Shown here: in pieces, positions 15,368 through 23,709 of the stretch
How the letters are laid out: the number at the start of each line of letters is the position of its first letter
Numbering within the stretch: position 1 is the first letter of the stretch
Assembly: GCA_018698675.1 (NCBI GenBank)
Contig: JABIPA010000030.1
Location: 1 to 32,523 of the forward strand
DNA: 32,523 nucleotides
Origin: a bacterium
GTDB lineage: Bacteria > Margulisbacteria > Marinamargulisbacteria > JABIPA01
Reading direction: 5' to 3'
Notes under the pieces: model-generated
Database searches by the model: none
What the model was told of the DNA's origin: nothing
What the model saw: the letters and a program-made list of their open reading frames with translations, nothing else
Program-made: the position numbers and the translations under genes

Positions 15368-15589
15368 ATGGCAAAAAAAAGAGTCTATAAAAAAGGTATG
15401 GAATTATTTCATAGTGAAACAAAAGAAAAAATAGTATTTGGAAAGTGGAACGACGACGGATCTGCAGGATGCATTACAAAAAAACACACGTTCATTAACC
15501 TGGAAAGATCAGTCATAGATTCAGAATACACGGCATATTATGAGCTAGAACGAGATGCTAAGAAAAAAAGAAGCGGTCAATCTTGGTAA
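15368..15589 (+). CDS. Small unknown protein (73 residues)
   Basis: Begins MAKKRVYKKG and is rich in lysine and in aromatic and charged residues. The first half looks beta-rich (MELFHSETKEKIVFGKWNDDGSAGC) and the C-terminus is a basic helix ending KKKRSGQSW. The ATG at 15368 is chosen because GGAG at 15355-15358 sits 9 bases before it. A TTG at 15353 in the same frame would bury that ribosome site. I recognise no family. It directly follows the LRR gene and probably shares its mRNA. Its size and charge would suit a small RNA- or protein-binding accessory factor, but this is only a guess. Confidence 0.65.
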   Translation: MAKKRVYKKGMELFHSETKEKIVFGKWNDDGSAGCITKKHTFINLERSVIDSEYTAYYELERDAKKKRSGQSW

Positions 15590-15616
15590 TACGTAAACAT
15601 TCTATTATTTAATACC

Positions 15617-16615
15617 TCAGCGAAGCGCATAAATAAATAAACTAAATACTGCCAATGCAAACAGTTGATGTGCTACCGCAAGTGGTATAGCAACAAATGA
15701 TAATAGTGTAGCGATTCCAAGTCCAACCTGAATTGTTAGTGCTAGAAATAAAGACCCTAAAATTGGTGCCGAAGATTTCCGATGCCGTTTAAAATTATAA
15801 ACAAATAAACATCCCGCAAAAACCCAAACAAGTATTCCCAGCCATCTATGCATAAACTGAACAACAAAGGGATGGTTAACTATCACCATCATAAATGAAC
15901 CCGAATTTAAAAATTCAAGAGGAAAAAAAGCATCTCCCATTTTCGGGAACGTATTAAACCCATGACCTCCTTTTAACCCTGCCGTAAACGCACCATACAT
16001 AATTTGAAGTACAAGACATACAAACATACCTTTCACCAATGTTCGAATCTTTAAAGAATCAATTTTTCGTTTCTTAATATGTAAATCAAATAAAAAATAA
16101 AGTCCTACCCCAACTATCAAAAAGGCCATCAATAAATGAGCTGCCAATCGAAAATGACTAACATTAGGATTATCGACTAAACCACTAACCACCATATACC
16201 AGCCCAAACATCCTTGCCCTCCCACCAATACGGGTAAAGAAAAATATTTCAGCTTATCTCTTCCTGGCAATCTAGAAAAAAATAAAAGTCCAAAAAAAGG
16301 CATCAAAGCAACAAGCCCTGTCAATCGCCCTAAAACTCGATGTATATACTCCCAAAAAAAGATAGATTTAAAATCATGCAATGTCATATGACTATTTTTT
16401 TTAATAAATTCGGGTGTTTTTTGATAGTCCATAAACGTCTGTTGCCATTGTTCTGAACCCAAAGGCGGTAAAATCCCAGTAATTGGACGCCATGTAACCA
16501 TAGACAACCCAGATTCGGTCAAACGAGTAATACCTCCAACCAAAACCATTACAGAAGTAAAAATCACAATAAAAATTAACCAAACAGACAAATATAACTT
16601 AATATTTTTATTCAT
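15617..16615 (-). CDS. ctaA: Heme A synthase, COX15/CtaA family
   Basis: An inner-membrane enzyme that oxidises the C8 methyl group of heme O to give heme A for aa3-type cytochrome oxidases. The 332 residues contain about eight membrane spans and the four conserved histidine regions: EYIHRVLGR, a HFRLAAHLL segment, VQFMHRWLGI and VAHQLFALAVF. The N-terminal signature GGITRLTESGLSMVTWRPI and the long periplasmic loop (PPLGSEQWQQTFMDYQKTPEF) are of the COX15 type found in proteobacteria and mitochondria. The ATG at 16615 has only a weak ribosome site (TTGGAAAT). It converges with the small gene ending at 15589. Its presence implies aerobic respiration with a heme-A oxidase encoded elsewhere. 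Confidence 0.93.
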   Translation of the reverse strand: MNKNIKLYLSVWLIFIVIFTSVMVLVGGITRLTESGLSMVTWRPITGILPPLGSEQWQQTFMDYQKTPEFIKKNSHMTLHDFKSIFFWEYIHRVLGRLTGLVALMPFFGLLFFSRLPGRDKLKYFSLPVLVGGQGCLGWYMVVSGLVDNPNVSHFRLAAHLLMAFLIVGVGLYFLFDLHIKKRKIDSLKIRTLVKGMFVCLVLQIMYGAFTAGLKGGHGFNTFPKMGDAFFPLEFLNSGSFMMVIVNHPFVVQFMHRWLGILVWVFAGCLFVYNFKRHRKSSAPILGSLFLALTIQVGLGIATLLSFVAIPLAVAHQLFALAVFSLFIYALR

Positions 16616-16820
16616 ATTTCCAAAAGAATACGATTAGCTTTCGATTCTTTCAAGTTTATCAAAATTGAATGTTTAAAATAGATTTTCTTCGGGTAAATCA
16701 TCGTATACAAATAAATAAAGGAAAAAAAACAGACAATACCTACAAATTTAGTTTTTTAGGTACAATAATAAAACTAATAATTACGATAATTTAAATAGAC
16801 ACTAACTCGGGGGGGCCAAT
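16616..16820. other. AT-rich intergenic region upstream of heme A synthase
   Basis: No gene or strong hairpin is visible. It should hold the leftward promoter of the heme A synthase gene. A G-run (16809-16815) stands just before a short rightward ORF. Confidence 0.3.
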
Positions 16821-16991
16821 ATGCAAAGTCAGTTTTCGTCCAAAAATGACGATTCTCATAATTCAAACAAGAACGAAGATATATTTTTTATAGAGGGTTT
16901 TTTCTTTATTAAGAATCATGCAATTAAAAATAATAATAAAGTAGTCAAAAAAACGTTTTCAAATCTTTATAAATATATTTCCGACAATTAA
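16821..16991 (+). CDS. Possible small ORF, 56 residues
   Basis: An ATG at 16821 opens 56 codons encoding an Asn/Lys/Asp-rich peptide beginning MQSQFSSKNDDSHNSNKNED, with a short hydrophobic stretch (IFFIEGFFFI) in the middle. A run of seven Gs lies 5-12 bases upstream and could serve as a ribosome site, although it is not a normal Shine-Dalgarno. It converges on the dehydrogenase gene, and the large hairpin at 17016-17086 would terminate both. No family is recognised. It may be a chance ORF in an AT-rich gap. Confidence 0.3.
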   Translation: MQSQFSSKNDDSHNSNKNEDIFFIEGFFFIKNHAIKNNNKVVKKTFSNLYKYISDN

Positions 16992-17015
16992 ATTTAAAAT
17001 AATCAATTAGCCGAG

Positions 17016-17086
17016 TTCTCGGTTTGGTTTTCAGACTAAGTTCACATATGTGTGACATAAATAGTCTTAGAAAACCAAACCGAGAA
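17016..17086. terminator. 71-base nested hairpin between convergent genes
   Basis: A perfect 17-bp stem (17016-17032 with 17070-17086) continues past a 2-base bulge as AGACTA (17033-17038) with TAGTCT (17062-17067). The loop itself contains a second palindrome, TCACATATGTGTGA (17042-17055). It lies just past the 3' end of the leftward dehydrogenase gene. The minus-strand side ends in ATTATTTT some way on, not in a tight U-run, so it may act as a 3'-end stabiliser as well as a terminator. Confidence 0.7.
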
Positions 17087-17107
17087 TTTTGGAACTCTTT
17101 ATTTAAT

Positions 17108-20100
17108 TCAAAAATTAAGAAAATTTAACCTATCGACGGCAACGCTTAACGATGTCAAATTTATAGGCGACCCAGATCTTAAATGTTTCAATGACAAGAA
17201 GTATTGACCCAATAACCCACTATGGTTTTCCATAAACAATATTGCCATCTCTGAAGAAGGCATGTCTAAGACCTCTTTTTTAGACGTTAAATTCATTAAT
17301 ATTTTAATAAAATTTAATTTCTGAAACCGAATCGTTTGAATTAATATTTCACGTTGTTCGAACTCAGCATTTGTTTCTAATTCCAGTTCTTTTATACGTT
17401 CTTTTAACCACTCAAAAGAAAAAATATGCTCAAGTTTCGATAAAAGTTCAAATGAACGTTCGGGTACAATTTTATATTGCTGATTAAGATAAACGATATC
17501 TACCAACACTTCTAACTTCTTAAAAGAATCTATGGTCTTAGAAATTTTTTCAGGAAACCCCAATGCCTCCCATTTAGAAGATTTTGAAATTGTATCATCA
17601 CCCGCTATTTTTCTTCTTAATACTGGATAAACCTTTTTAACAAGGTCCCTATTTTTCTGATCAAAAACAATACTTGTTGTCATCAATAAATCGACAACCA
17701 ATTTTTGAAGAAGGTATTCAAATTCCAAAATAGCTAAATGTTTTGAACGCTCTTCAATGTCGGAGTGTTGTATCAATCTCCTAAAATCATCCCCACCTAA
17801 CGCTTCATCAAATAAGAAATAGGCCTTAAATACATCCATAGTATCTTTACCTGTTAAATGAACCGCCCAATAAGTAAACGTTATTCCAGATTGGTTAATA
17901 ATTTTATTTGTTAATACTGTGCCAATAATTTCGTATTTAAGATCATGAACAACTTCTTGATCACTCTCATTTAAGGCTTTTTGAATATCAACAGGAAAAT
18001 AACTATCAAATAAATGGTCAACCAACTTATCTTTTACTAAATCTGATTCCATTAACGTGTTATAAATATGCATTTTTGTGTACGCCTGTAAGACAGCCAA
18101 AACTGGTCGAGGCATTGGTTTTCCAAGGCCAGCATATTCATTTAACAAAGATCGTGTTGGAATACATTCTTGCTGCCTATCAATTAATTTTTTCTGAACC
18201 AAATGTTCGATATATTTTATAAATAATCTAAAATGTTTCTCAGATCGCATTGCATCTAGCGATAATAATCGATGTTGTGCTCGGTTGTTTCTCAAACACA
18301 ATTCAGAAACTTCGTCGGTAATTTTCTGCAATAATTCGTTCCGTTCATCATCATTTTTCAACAACTTTAAACTCAACATTTTTTGAAAGAGAATTTTAAT
18401 ATTAACTTCCATGTCAGACATATTTACGCCCGCAGAATTATCGATAGCATCCGTATTTAATCGAACGCCTTGCTCATCCAATTTAATACGGCCTAATTGA
18501 GTAATACCTAAATTTGCACCCTCACCAATTACTTTGGCCTTACATAGTTTTGTTGAAATTCGAATATCATCATTCGCATGATCACCAACCTCTAAATTAG
18601 ATTCCTCAGGGCTTTTAATATACGTCCCGATTCCTCCAAACCAAATCAAATCAGTTTGCATTTTCAAAACAGCCAAAATAACACCTTCACCAGACAAAGA
18701 GTCTGTTTTTACATTTAGCATTTTTTTAACTTCAGGGCTCAATACAATTGATTTAGACGACCGATCAAAAATACCTCCGCCCTTACTAATTTTCTTTTCA
18801 GAATAATCAGTCCAAGAGGATACTGGTAAATCAAATAGTCTCTTTCGTTCTTTCCATGATGAAGCTGGATCTGGATCTGGATCCAAAAAGATATGGAGAT
18901 GATTAAACGCGGCATTCAATTTAATCATTTTGGATAAAAGCATCCCATTCCCGAATACATCTCCAGACATATCCCCTACACCAACGACTCCAAATGCTTC
19001 TTTTTGAATATCTGTTCCCATTTCTTTAAAATGAAGTTTCACACACTCCCAAGCACCTCGAGCCGTAATTCCTTCGGTTTTATGGTTATATCCATCACTA
19101 CCACCAGATGCAAATGCATCTCCTAACCAAAACTTATACTCTTTTGAAATTCCGTTAGCCGTATCTGACATCGCCGCAGTACCTTTATCTGCAGCTACAA
19201 CCATATAAGGATCTGGTTGATCGTATGCAATAACATAGTTAGGACGCCTTACTTGGGCAGACTCATCAATTGTATCGGTTACGTCCAATAATCCTTCAAT
19301 AAATTTTGTATATTGTTTTTTAACTTCTTTGCCCATCTCTTGTCGAGATAATTGAGATTTCTTTACAACAAATCCACCTTTAGCTCCTACAGGAACAATC
19401 ACAGCATTTTTCACTTGCTGCGTTTTTACTAATCCGAGTACTTCTCTTCTAAAGTCATCTGGACGTTCGGACCATCTCAATCCGCCACGTGCGACTGAAC
19501 CAAATCTTAAATGAGTTCCTTCCAAACCAACGTCATGAACATAAATTTCAAATTTGGGCCGAGGGTTCGGCATAATTGAAATATCCTCAGGTGTAATTTT
19601 CACAGAAATAAATGTTTGATTACTGTGTCTAGGAACGTAAAAATTTGTTCTTACTGTAAACTCAATTAATTCAAATAAACCCTTTAAAACTGCGTCATCA
19701 GCAACATCTTTTACAGCACTTAACTTTTCCATAAAAGCCTGTTTTATTTTAGGAAGCAATACATTTAGTCTATAATCTCGTTTTCCATATGTTGGAGAGG
19801 TTGAAAACTTTGTCTCAAAATATTCACACAATAGAACCGTCGATTCTGGGAACTTCAATAAAATTTTATTTATCCGTTCTTTAGAGTATGGAAGATCCAT
19901 TTGCAAAAATAAATTACGATATGTCATAACAACATTTATTAAACGCCAATCCAAGTCCGTCTTTAAAACCAAGCCGTTTAATGAATCATTTTCCGTGTTT
20001 CCAAGAAAAACTTCCTTTAAAAGGATAACGATTTCTTGACCTCTTTTTTTATCATCGACTCGATTACCATTTCTATCAGTAACTCGAAAACTATGAATAT

Positions 20101-21880
20101 ATCCAAATTGAGCGTCAGCTGTTCCAATTCGTGTCGTAACTTCGTCATAAACATGTAAACCTAACAACTGTAAAATGGGCATAATACGTATCAAGTCAAT
20201 TTTTTCTCGATTATAAATCGTTAAAAGAGACACGGCTCCTGATAATATAGAGCCTTTAAAATTAAATGGAACTAGAGAAAACTGCATCGATTCTTCGTGT
20301 ACAACTTTTTCCAAATATCCAATATCCCGAACAGCTTCTTTAGGGGACCGTCTAACTTTATAATGGGTAGGAAAAAAAGGACCATATTGAACATACAACT
20401 GTTTACCTAATACACCAGGATAATCAGCACAAATTATATCCTTGAGCCTCTCTTCCCATGGTTTCACCATATCTCGAATCTCTAACGAAAGTTTTTCAAC
20501 ATCAGGAACCCAATCTTCATTTCCAACCTGTTCAAAATAAATATGTAAACGACAACTCTCTTCACCTCGAATTCGAATCGTTTCAAAATCAGAATGAGGG
20601 ATCTGTTCAACCATATAATTTTTTATTGTAGAAATATTCTCAGAATTAAATAAATGTGGAGGAATAAATATCAAAAAGGGCAAACGTTTCTTTTCTGTAC
20701 GCGGTTGAGAAAAAACATAAATTTCATTTGGATTTGTAATCGAAAACAAGTCATCTACCATATGCAATAAACGAGTAGAAGGAGTTCTAAACAATTCAAA
20801 TTTAGGGATAGTATTAAAAATACGTATTACTTCATGCTCATCAAAACTATTATGCCTAATATTTCTCTGATCAAAAATATGCTTCATTTTCAAATGGATC
20901 AAGGGAGTATCCATATTTCGAGTTAACAAAGAACTTCTTCTTAAAAGGCCTACAAAATTATGGTCCTCAATTCGTCCATCTTTTGTTTTTATTTTAATAC
21001 TCAATCGCATCAAGTTCTCAAACCGTTGAATAGGAGATTTAAATTTTAAGGTATCAAAAATATAAGGAGTAGATATCCCTCTCATTTTCCAAACATGTGC
21101 CTGAAGTACATCTAATAAAGGTCTATCAAAATTATCTATATATGAATCCTTTAAAATTCCTAATCCTTCTTTTTTAATAAAAGAAGGCTCACTGCCTTTT
21201 TTCTGCGGAGTAACATCAAAAACAACATATCCAAAATATGAGAAATTTTCCTTATTCAGCCATTGAATTAGATTTTGCCATTCTTCCACCGGTTCTGGTG
21301 ACTTATAAGGAGAATCTTTCATAGCGACTAAACAATCTTCTACTTTATCAACCATTTTTTGTGAATCACTATATGATTCTTGAACCGCATGCAAATGCCG
21401 TTCTATCTTAGTTTTTAAAATAGTTAACGCATTGTCTTCATCTACGTCTTCAAATTCAATGTAAGTTACAGAATAATTTTTACTTGATTTAGAGTTTGTT
21501 CCAATAGAAACAATCTTTCCTTTCGAATTAACTTCAGCATTTATCACTGGATGAAGTAATTTAGTAATTTTAAGTCCAAACTCACGAAACAAAGACTGAA
21601 ATGTCATTATTAAAAAACCAGCATCATTACAGACAAATTCGAACAACTGCTTTTTGTACGTTCTAGAATCAGAACTATCCGTAGAATAAATTTTATATTT
21701 GTCAGTGGTTTGACAACTTTCTTCAAAAAACTGATACCGTTTTTCCAAAAATCCTGCCAATACTTTTGGACTTTGAGTCCCTAATGTACGTGGAGGCATT
21801 GAGTTTAAATAACTTACAGAAAATTGATGAAGTAAATTACCTTTGGGGAGAGCGTTTAACGTTTCTTGAATAACATCCAT
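17108..21880 (-). CDS. gdhB: NAD-specific glutamate dehydrogenase, large (~180 kDa) class
   Basis: Oxidatively deaminates glutamate to 2-oxoglutarate with NAD+, feeding amino-acid carbon into the TCA cycle. The 1,590-residue length is that of the L-180 class. The first ~700 residues are the long regulatory ACT-like part with little sequence identity. The catalytic region follows, with GTHLRFGSVARGGLRWS, the substrate-lysine motif PVGAKGGFVVKK (Lys834), FASGGSDGYNHKTEGITARGA, the NAD-binding VVGVGDMSGDVFGNGML, FGGIGTYIKSP and VIGEGANLGITQLGRI. The C-terminal ~450 residues form the usual helical extension. The ATG at 21880 is preceded by AGAGG. It is monocistronic, ended by the hairpin at 17016-17086. 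Such an enzyme suits an organism using amino acids as carbon source. The symbol gdhB is the common one for this class. Confidence 0.95.
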   Translation of the reverse strand: MDVIQETLNALPKGNLLHQFSVSYLNSMPPRTLGTQSPKVLAGFLEKRYQFFEESCQTTDKYKIYSTDSSDSRTYKKQLFEFVCNDAGFLIMTFQSLFREFGLKITKLLHPVINAEVNSKGKIVSIGTNSKSSKNYSVTYIEFEDVDEDNALTILKTKIERHLHAVQESYSDSQKMVDKVEDCLVAMKDSPYKSPEPVEEWQNLIQWLNKENFSYFGYVVFDVTPQKKGSEPSFIKKEGLGILKDSYIDNFDRPLLDVLQAHVWKMRGISTPYIFDTLKFKSPIQRFENLMRLSIKIKTKDGRIEDHNFVGLLRRSSLLTRNMDTPLIHLKMKHIFDQRNIRHNSFDEHEVIRIFNTIPKFELFRTPSTRLLHMVDDLFSITNPNEIYVFSQPRTEKKRLPFLIFIPPHLFNSENISTIKNYMVEQIPHSDFETIRIRGEESCRLHIYFEQVGNEDWVPDVEKLSLEIRDMVKPWEERLKDIICADYPGVLGKQLYVQYGPFFPTHYKVRRSPKEAVRDIGYLEKVVHEESMQFSLVPFNFKGSILSGAVSLLTIYNREKIDLIRIMPILQLLGLHVYDEVTTRIGTADAQFGYIHSFRVTDRNGNRVDDKKRGQEIVILLKEVFLGNTENDSLNGLVLKTDLDWRLINVVMTYRNLFLQMDLPYSKERINKILLKFPESTVLLCEYFETKFSTSPTYGKRDYRLNVLLPKIKQAFMEKLSAVKDVADDAVLKGLFELIEFTVRTNFYVPRHSNQTFISVKITPEDISIMPNPRPKFEIYVHDVGLEGTHLRFGSVARGGLRWSERPDDFRREVLGLVKTQQVKNAVIVPVGAKGGFVVKKSQLSRQEMGKEVKKQYTKFIEGLLDVTDTIDESAQVRRPNYVIAYDQPDPYMVVAADKGTAAMSDTANGISKEYKFWLGDAFASGGSDGYNHKTEGITARGAWECVKLHFKEMGTDIQKEAFGVVGVGDMSGDVFGNGMLLSKMIKLNAAFNHLHIFLDPDPDPASSWKERKRLFDLPVSSWTDYSEKKISKGGGIFDRSSKSIVLSPEVKKMLNVKTDSLSGEGVILAVLKMQTDLIWFGGIGTYIKSPEESNLEVGDHANDDIRISTKLCKAKVIGEGANLGITQLGRIKLDEQGVRLNTDAIDNSAGVNMSDMEVNIKILFQKMLSLKLLKNDDERNELLQKITDEVSELCLRNNRAQHRLLSLDAMRSEKHFRLFIKYIEHLVQKKLIDRQQECIPTRSLLNEYAGLGKPMPRPVLAVLQAYTKMHIYNTLMESDLVKDKLVDHLFDSYFPVDIQKALNESDQEVVHDLKYEIIGTVLTNKIINQSGITFTYWAVHLTGKDTMDVFKAYFLFDEALGGDDFRRLIQHSDIEERSKHLAILEFEYLLQKLVVDLLMTTSIVFDQKNRDLVKKVYPVLRRKIAGDDTISKSSKWEALGFPEKISKTIDSFKKLEVLVDIVYLNQQYKIVPERSFELLSKLEHIFSFEWLKERIKELELETNAEFEQREILIQTIRFQKLNFIKILMNLTSKKEVLDMPSSEMAILFMENHSGLLGQYFLSLKHLRSGSPINLTSLSVAVDRLNFLNF

Positions 21881-22025
21881 AATCAGCCTCTAATGTTTAA
21901 ATTTTTTGTCTTATCTATACGATGAAATAGTACCAGATCTAAAACATATTGGTTACCCTTATAAAACTTAAAGTAATTTTAAAAAACATCCGTAATTCTA
22001 TGTAATAAATTAAGAATAAAACATC

Positions 22026-22066
22026 TTGATTCTATTAAGCATGCCCCTTATCATCTAAATATCATG
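22026..22066 (+). promoter_or_regulatory. Sigma70-like promoter close to coaX start
   Basis: TTGATT (22026-22031), a 17-base spacer and TATCAT (22049-22054) lie with 9 bases between the -10 hexamer and the coaX ATG (22064). No Shine-Dalgarno is present. Transcription would begin at or within a couple of bases of the ATG, giving a leaderless message. Confidence 0.5.
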
Positions 22067-22798
22067 GATATTCTCTTAATCGACATAGGAAACTCAAATA
22101 CAGACTTTATCGAAATCAATTCGAAAATGACTAATAATGACAGTTTAATTTCACCAAATAATATTAAATCTATTCCGACTGATTCGCTAACTATCTCTCA
22201 AATTGATATATGGGCAAAAACGTATAAACAAATTGTGATAACGTCTGTAGTCCCTTTTCTATCAGAAAAATTTAAACCTCATTCAAATTGTCTTTTAATC
22301 TCTCATGAAAATATCCCACTAATAACCCTTAATTTAAAAATGCCATCTCAAGTAGGCGCTGACAGAATCGTTGCCTCATTAGCTGCTTATCATCAATATA
22401 AAAAACCATGTCTAATCGTTGATTCTGGAACCGCTCTAACATTTTGTTTAATTGATGAAAAAGGAATTTATCAAGGAGGGACAATATTCCCAGGAATGAA
22501 AATATCGTCGAAAGCTTTGAATCTTTACACTGCGAAAATTCCGCTAATCCATGTCAATAAAACGAAAACAATTATTGGAAAAACAACAAAGGAAGCTGTA
22601 GAAAATGGACTATATTGGGGTTATATTCATTTAATTAACGGATTTATTAAATCCTATAAAAACATACACCCCAACATACAAATTATTGGAACGGGAAATG
22701 GACTATCAATCCTTTTAGACCAACTGGATATCGACGAGTACGATCCAGCTCTAATCTTTAAAGGCTTGAGGACAATCTATTCTCATATAAATAGTTAA
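22064..22798 (+). CDS. coaX: Type III pantothenate kinase
   Basis: Phosphorylates pantothenate, the first committed step of coenzyme A synthesis, in the cytosol. The 244-residue product belongs to the ASKHA-fold CoaX family: phosphate-binding DIGNSNTDF (7-15), SQVGADRIVAS with the catalytic Asp100, VDSGTALTF (119-127, where many members have DxGTA), GGTIFPGM (138-145) and a late IIGTGNG adenosine-binding motif. Size is close to the usual 250-260. The last 4 bases overlap the end of the convergent sugar-kinase gene. It has its own promoter directly at the ATG. Confidence 0.95.
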   Translation: MDILLIDIGNSNTDFIEINSKMTNNDSLISPNNIKSIPTDSLTISQIDIWAKTYKQIVITSVVPFLSEKFKPHSNCLLISHENIPLITLNLKMPSQVGADRIVASLAAYHQYKKPCLIVDSGTALTFCLIDEKGIYQGGTIFPGMKISSKALNLYTAKIPLIHVNKTKTIIGKTTKEAVENGLYWGYIHLINGFIKSYKNIHPNIQIIGTGNGLSILLDQLDIDEYDPALIFKGLRTIYSHINS

Positions 22799-23709
22799 AT
22801 CGAAAAAACGGGAAAATCAGTCATTCCCTTCAATTCATTATATTTAAGTTCAAGTTGTTCAGGTGTCAAAAGCTTAAGTTTATCCAAACTAAAATCTTGA
22901 ACAGTATTGGACGAAACGAGAGTTCCTTTTATCATAGCTTTTTTAAAAATTTCTTCGGTAATTTCATTATGTTTACCAATAAATCCTGCCGCTCCACCTG
23001 CAAAGCTATCTCCAGCTCCAGTAGGATCCGTTATATTAACAAGAGGAAAAGCAGGGCACATAAACATCGTTTCACCATTATACATAATGGATCCATGTTC
23101 ACCTTTTTTAACAATGACACGTTTGACGCCTAAATCCATAACCAACGAAAGCCCTTTAATTATATTGGATTCTCCAGTTAACAATCGAATTTCTTGATCA
23201 TTAACAATTAATACATCAATTTGGGGTAAAAGTGTAAGCAATGACTCACGTTCGCTTTCAATCCAAAAATTCATTGTATCTAAAATTACGCATTTAGGTT
23301 TTGTAAATTGGTCCAAGGCTTTTTTTTGTAAAACTGGATGAATATTTGCCAAGAAAACAATTTCACTTTCTCTAACACGTTCTGGAACAATTGGATCAAA
23401 CTCCATTAATACATTTAAATCGGTCTGAACGGTATGAGCTTGGTTCATGTCTCCCGTATAATAACCTTTCCAATGAAACGTTTTTCCAGGAACTCGAGAA
23501 ATTCCAGAAATATCTATTCCGTGATCATGGAATATTTTAAAATTCTCATCTTCAAAGTCTTCCCCTACAATACTAATTAACGAAACATCGTCATATAAAC
23601 TTGCCGCAATACCAGAAAAAGTCGCAGACCCTCCCAATATTCGTTCCCTCTTCCCTACAGGGGTTTCAATCGTATCAAATGCTACTGTTCCAATTATGGC
23701 TACGCTCAT
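22795..23709 (-). CDS. PfkB-family carbohydrate kinase
   Basis: A 304-residue ribokinase-like kinase that phosphorylates a sugar, nucleoside or related alcohol with ATP. It carries the family's N-terminal GGSATFSG (26-33) and the C-terminal signature DPTGAGDSFAGG (228-239), with Asp234 as catalytic base. An inner VNDQEIRLLTGE segment is typical of ribokinase relatives. The MSVAIIGTVAFDTIETPVG start and LNVLMEFDPIVP segment place it in the widespread 'sugar kinase' subgroup of unknown substrate. Its ATG overlaps the ileS stop by 4 bases (ATGA-type), so it is translated from the ileS message. At the other end it overlaps coaX by 4 bases. The substrate cannot be assigned. Confidence 0.9.
   Translation of the reverse strand: MSVAIIGTVAFDTIETPVGKRERILGGSATFSGIAASLYDDVSLISIVGEDFEDENFKIFHDHGIDISGISRVPGKTFHWKGYYTGDMNQAHTVQTDLNVLMEFDPIVPERVRESEIVFLANIHPVLQKKALDQFTKPKCVILDTMNFWIESERESLLTLLPQIDVLIVNDQEIRLLTGESNIIKGLSLVMDLGVKRVIVKKGEHGSIMYNGETMFMCPAFPLVNITDPTGAGDSFAGGAAGFIGKHNEITEEIFKKAMIKGTLVSSNTVQDFSLDKLKLLTPEQLELKYNELKGMTDFPVFSI

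Noticed and set aside
22855-23197. Two overlapping plus-strand ORFs of 92 and 96 codons
   Set aside because: Both lie antisense to the PfkB kinase gene with its full signature motifs.
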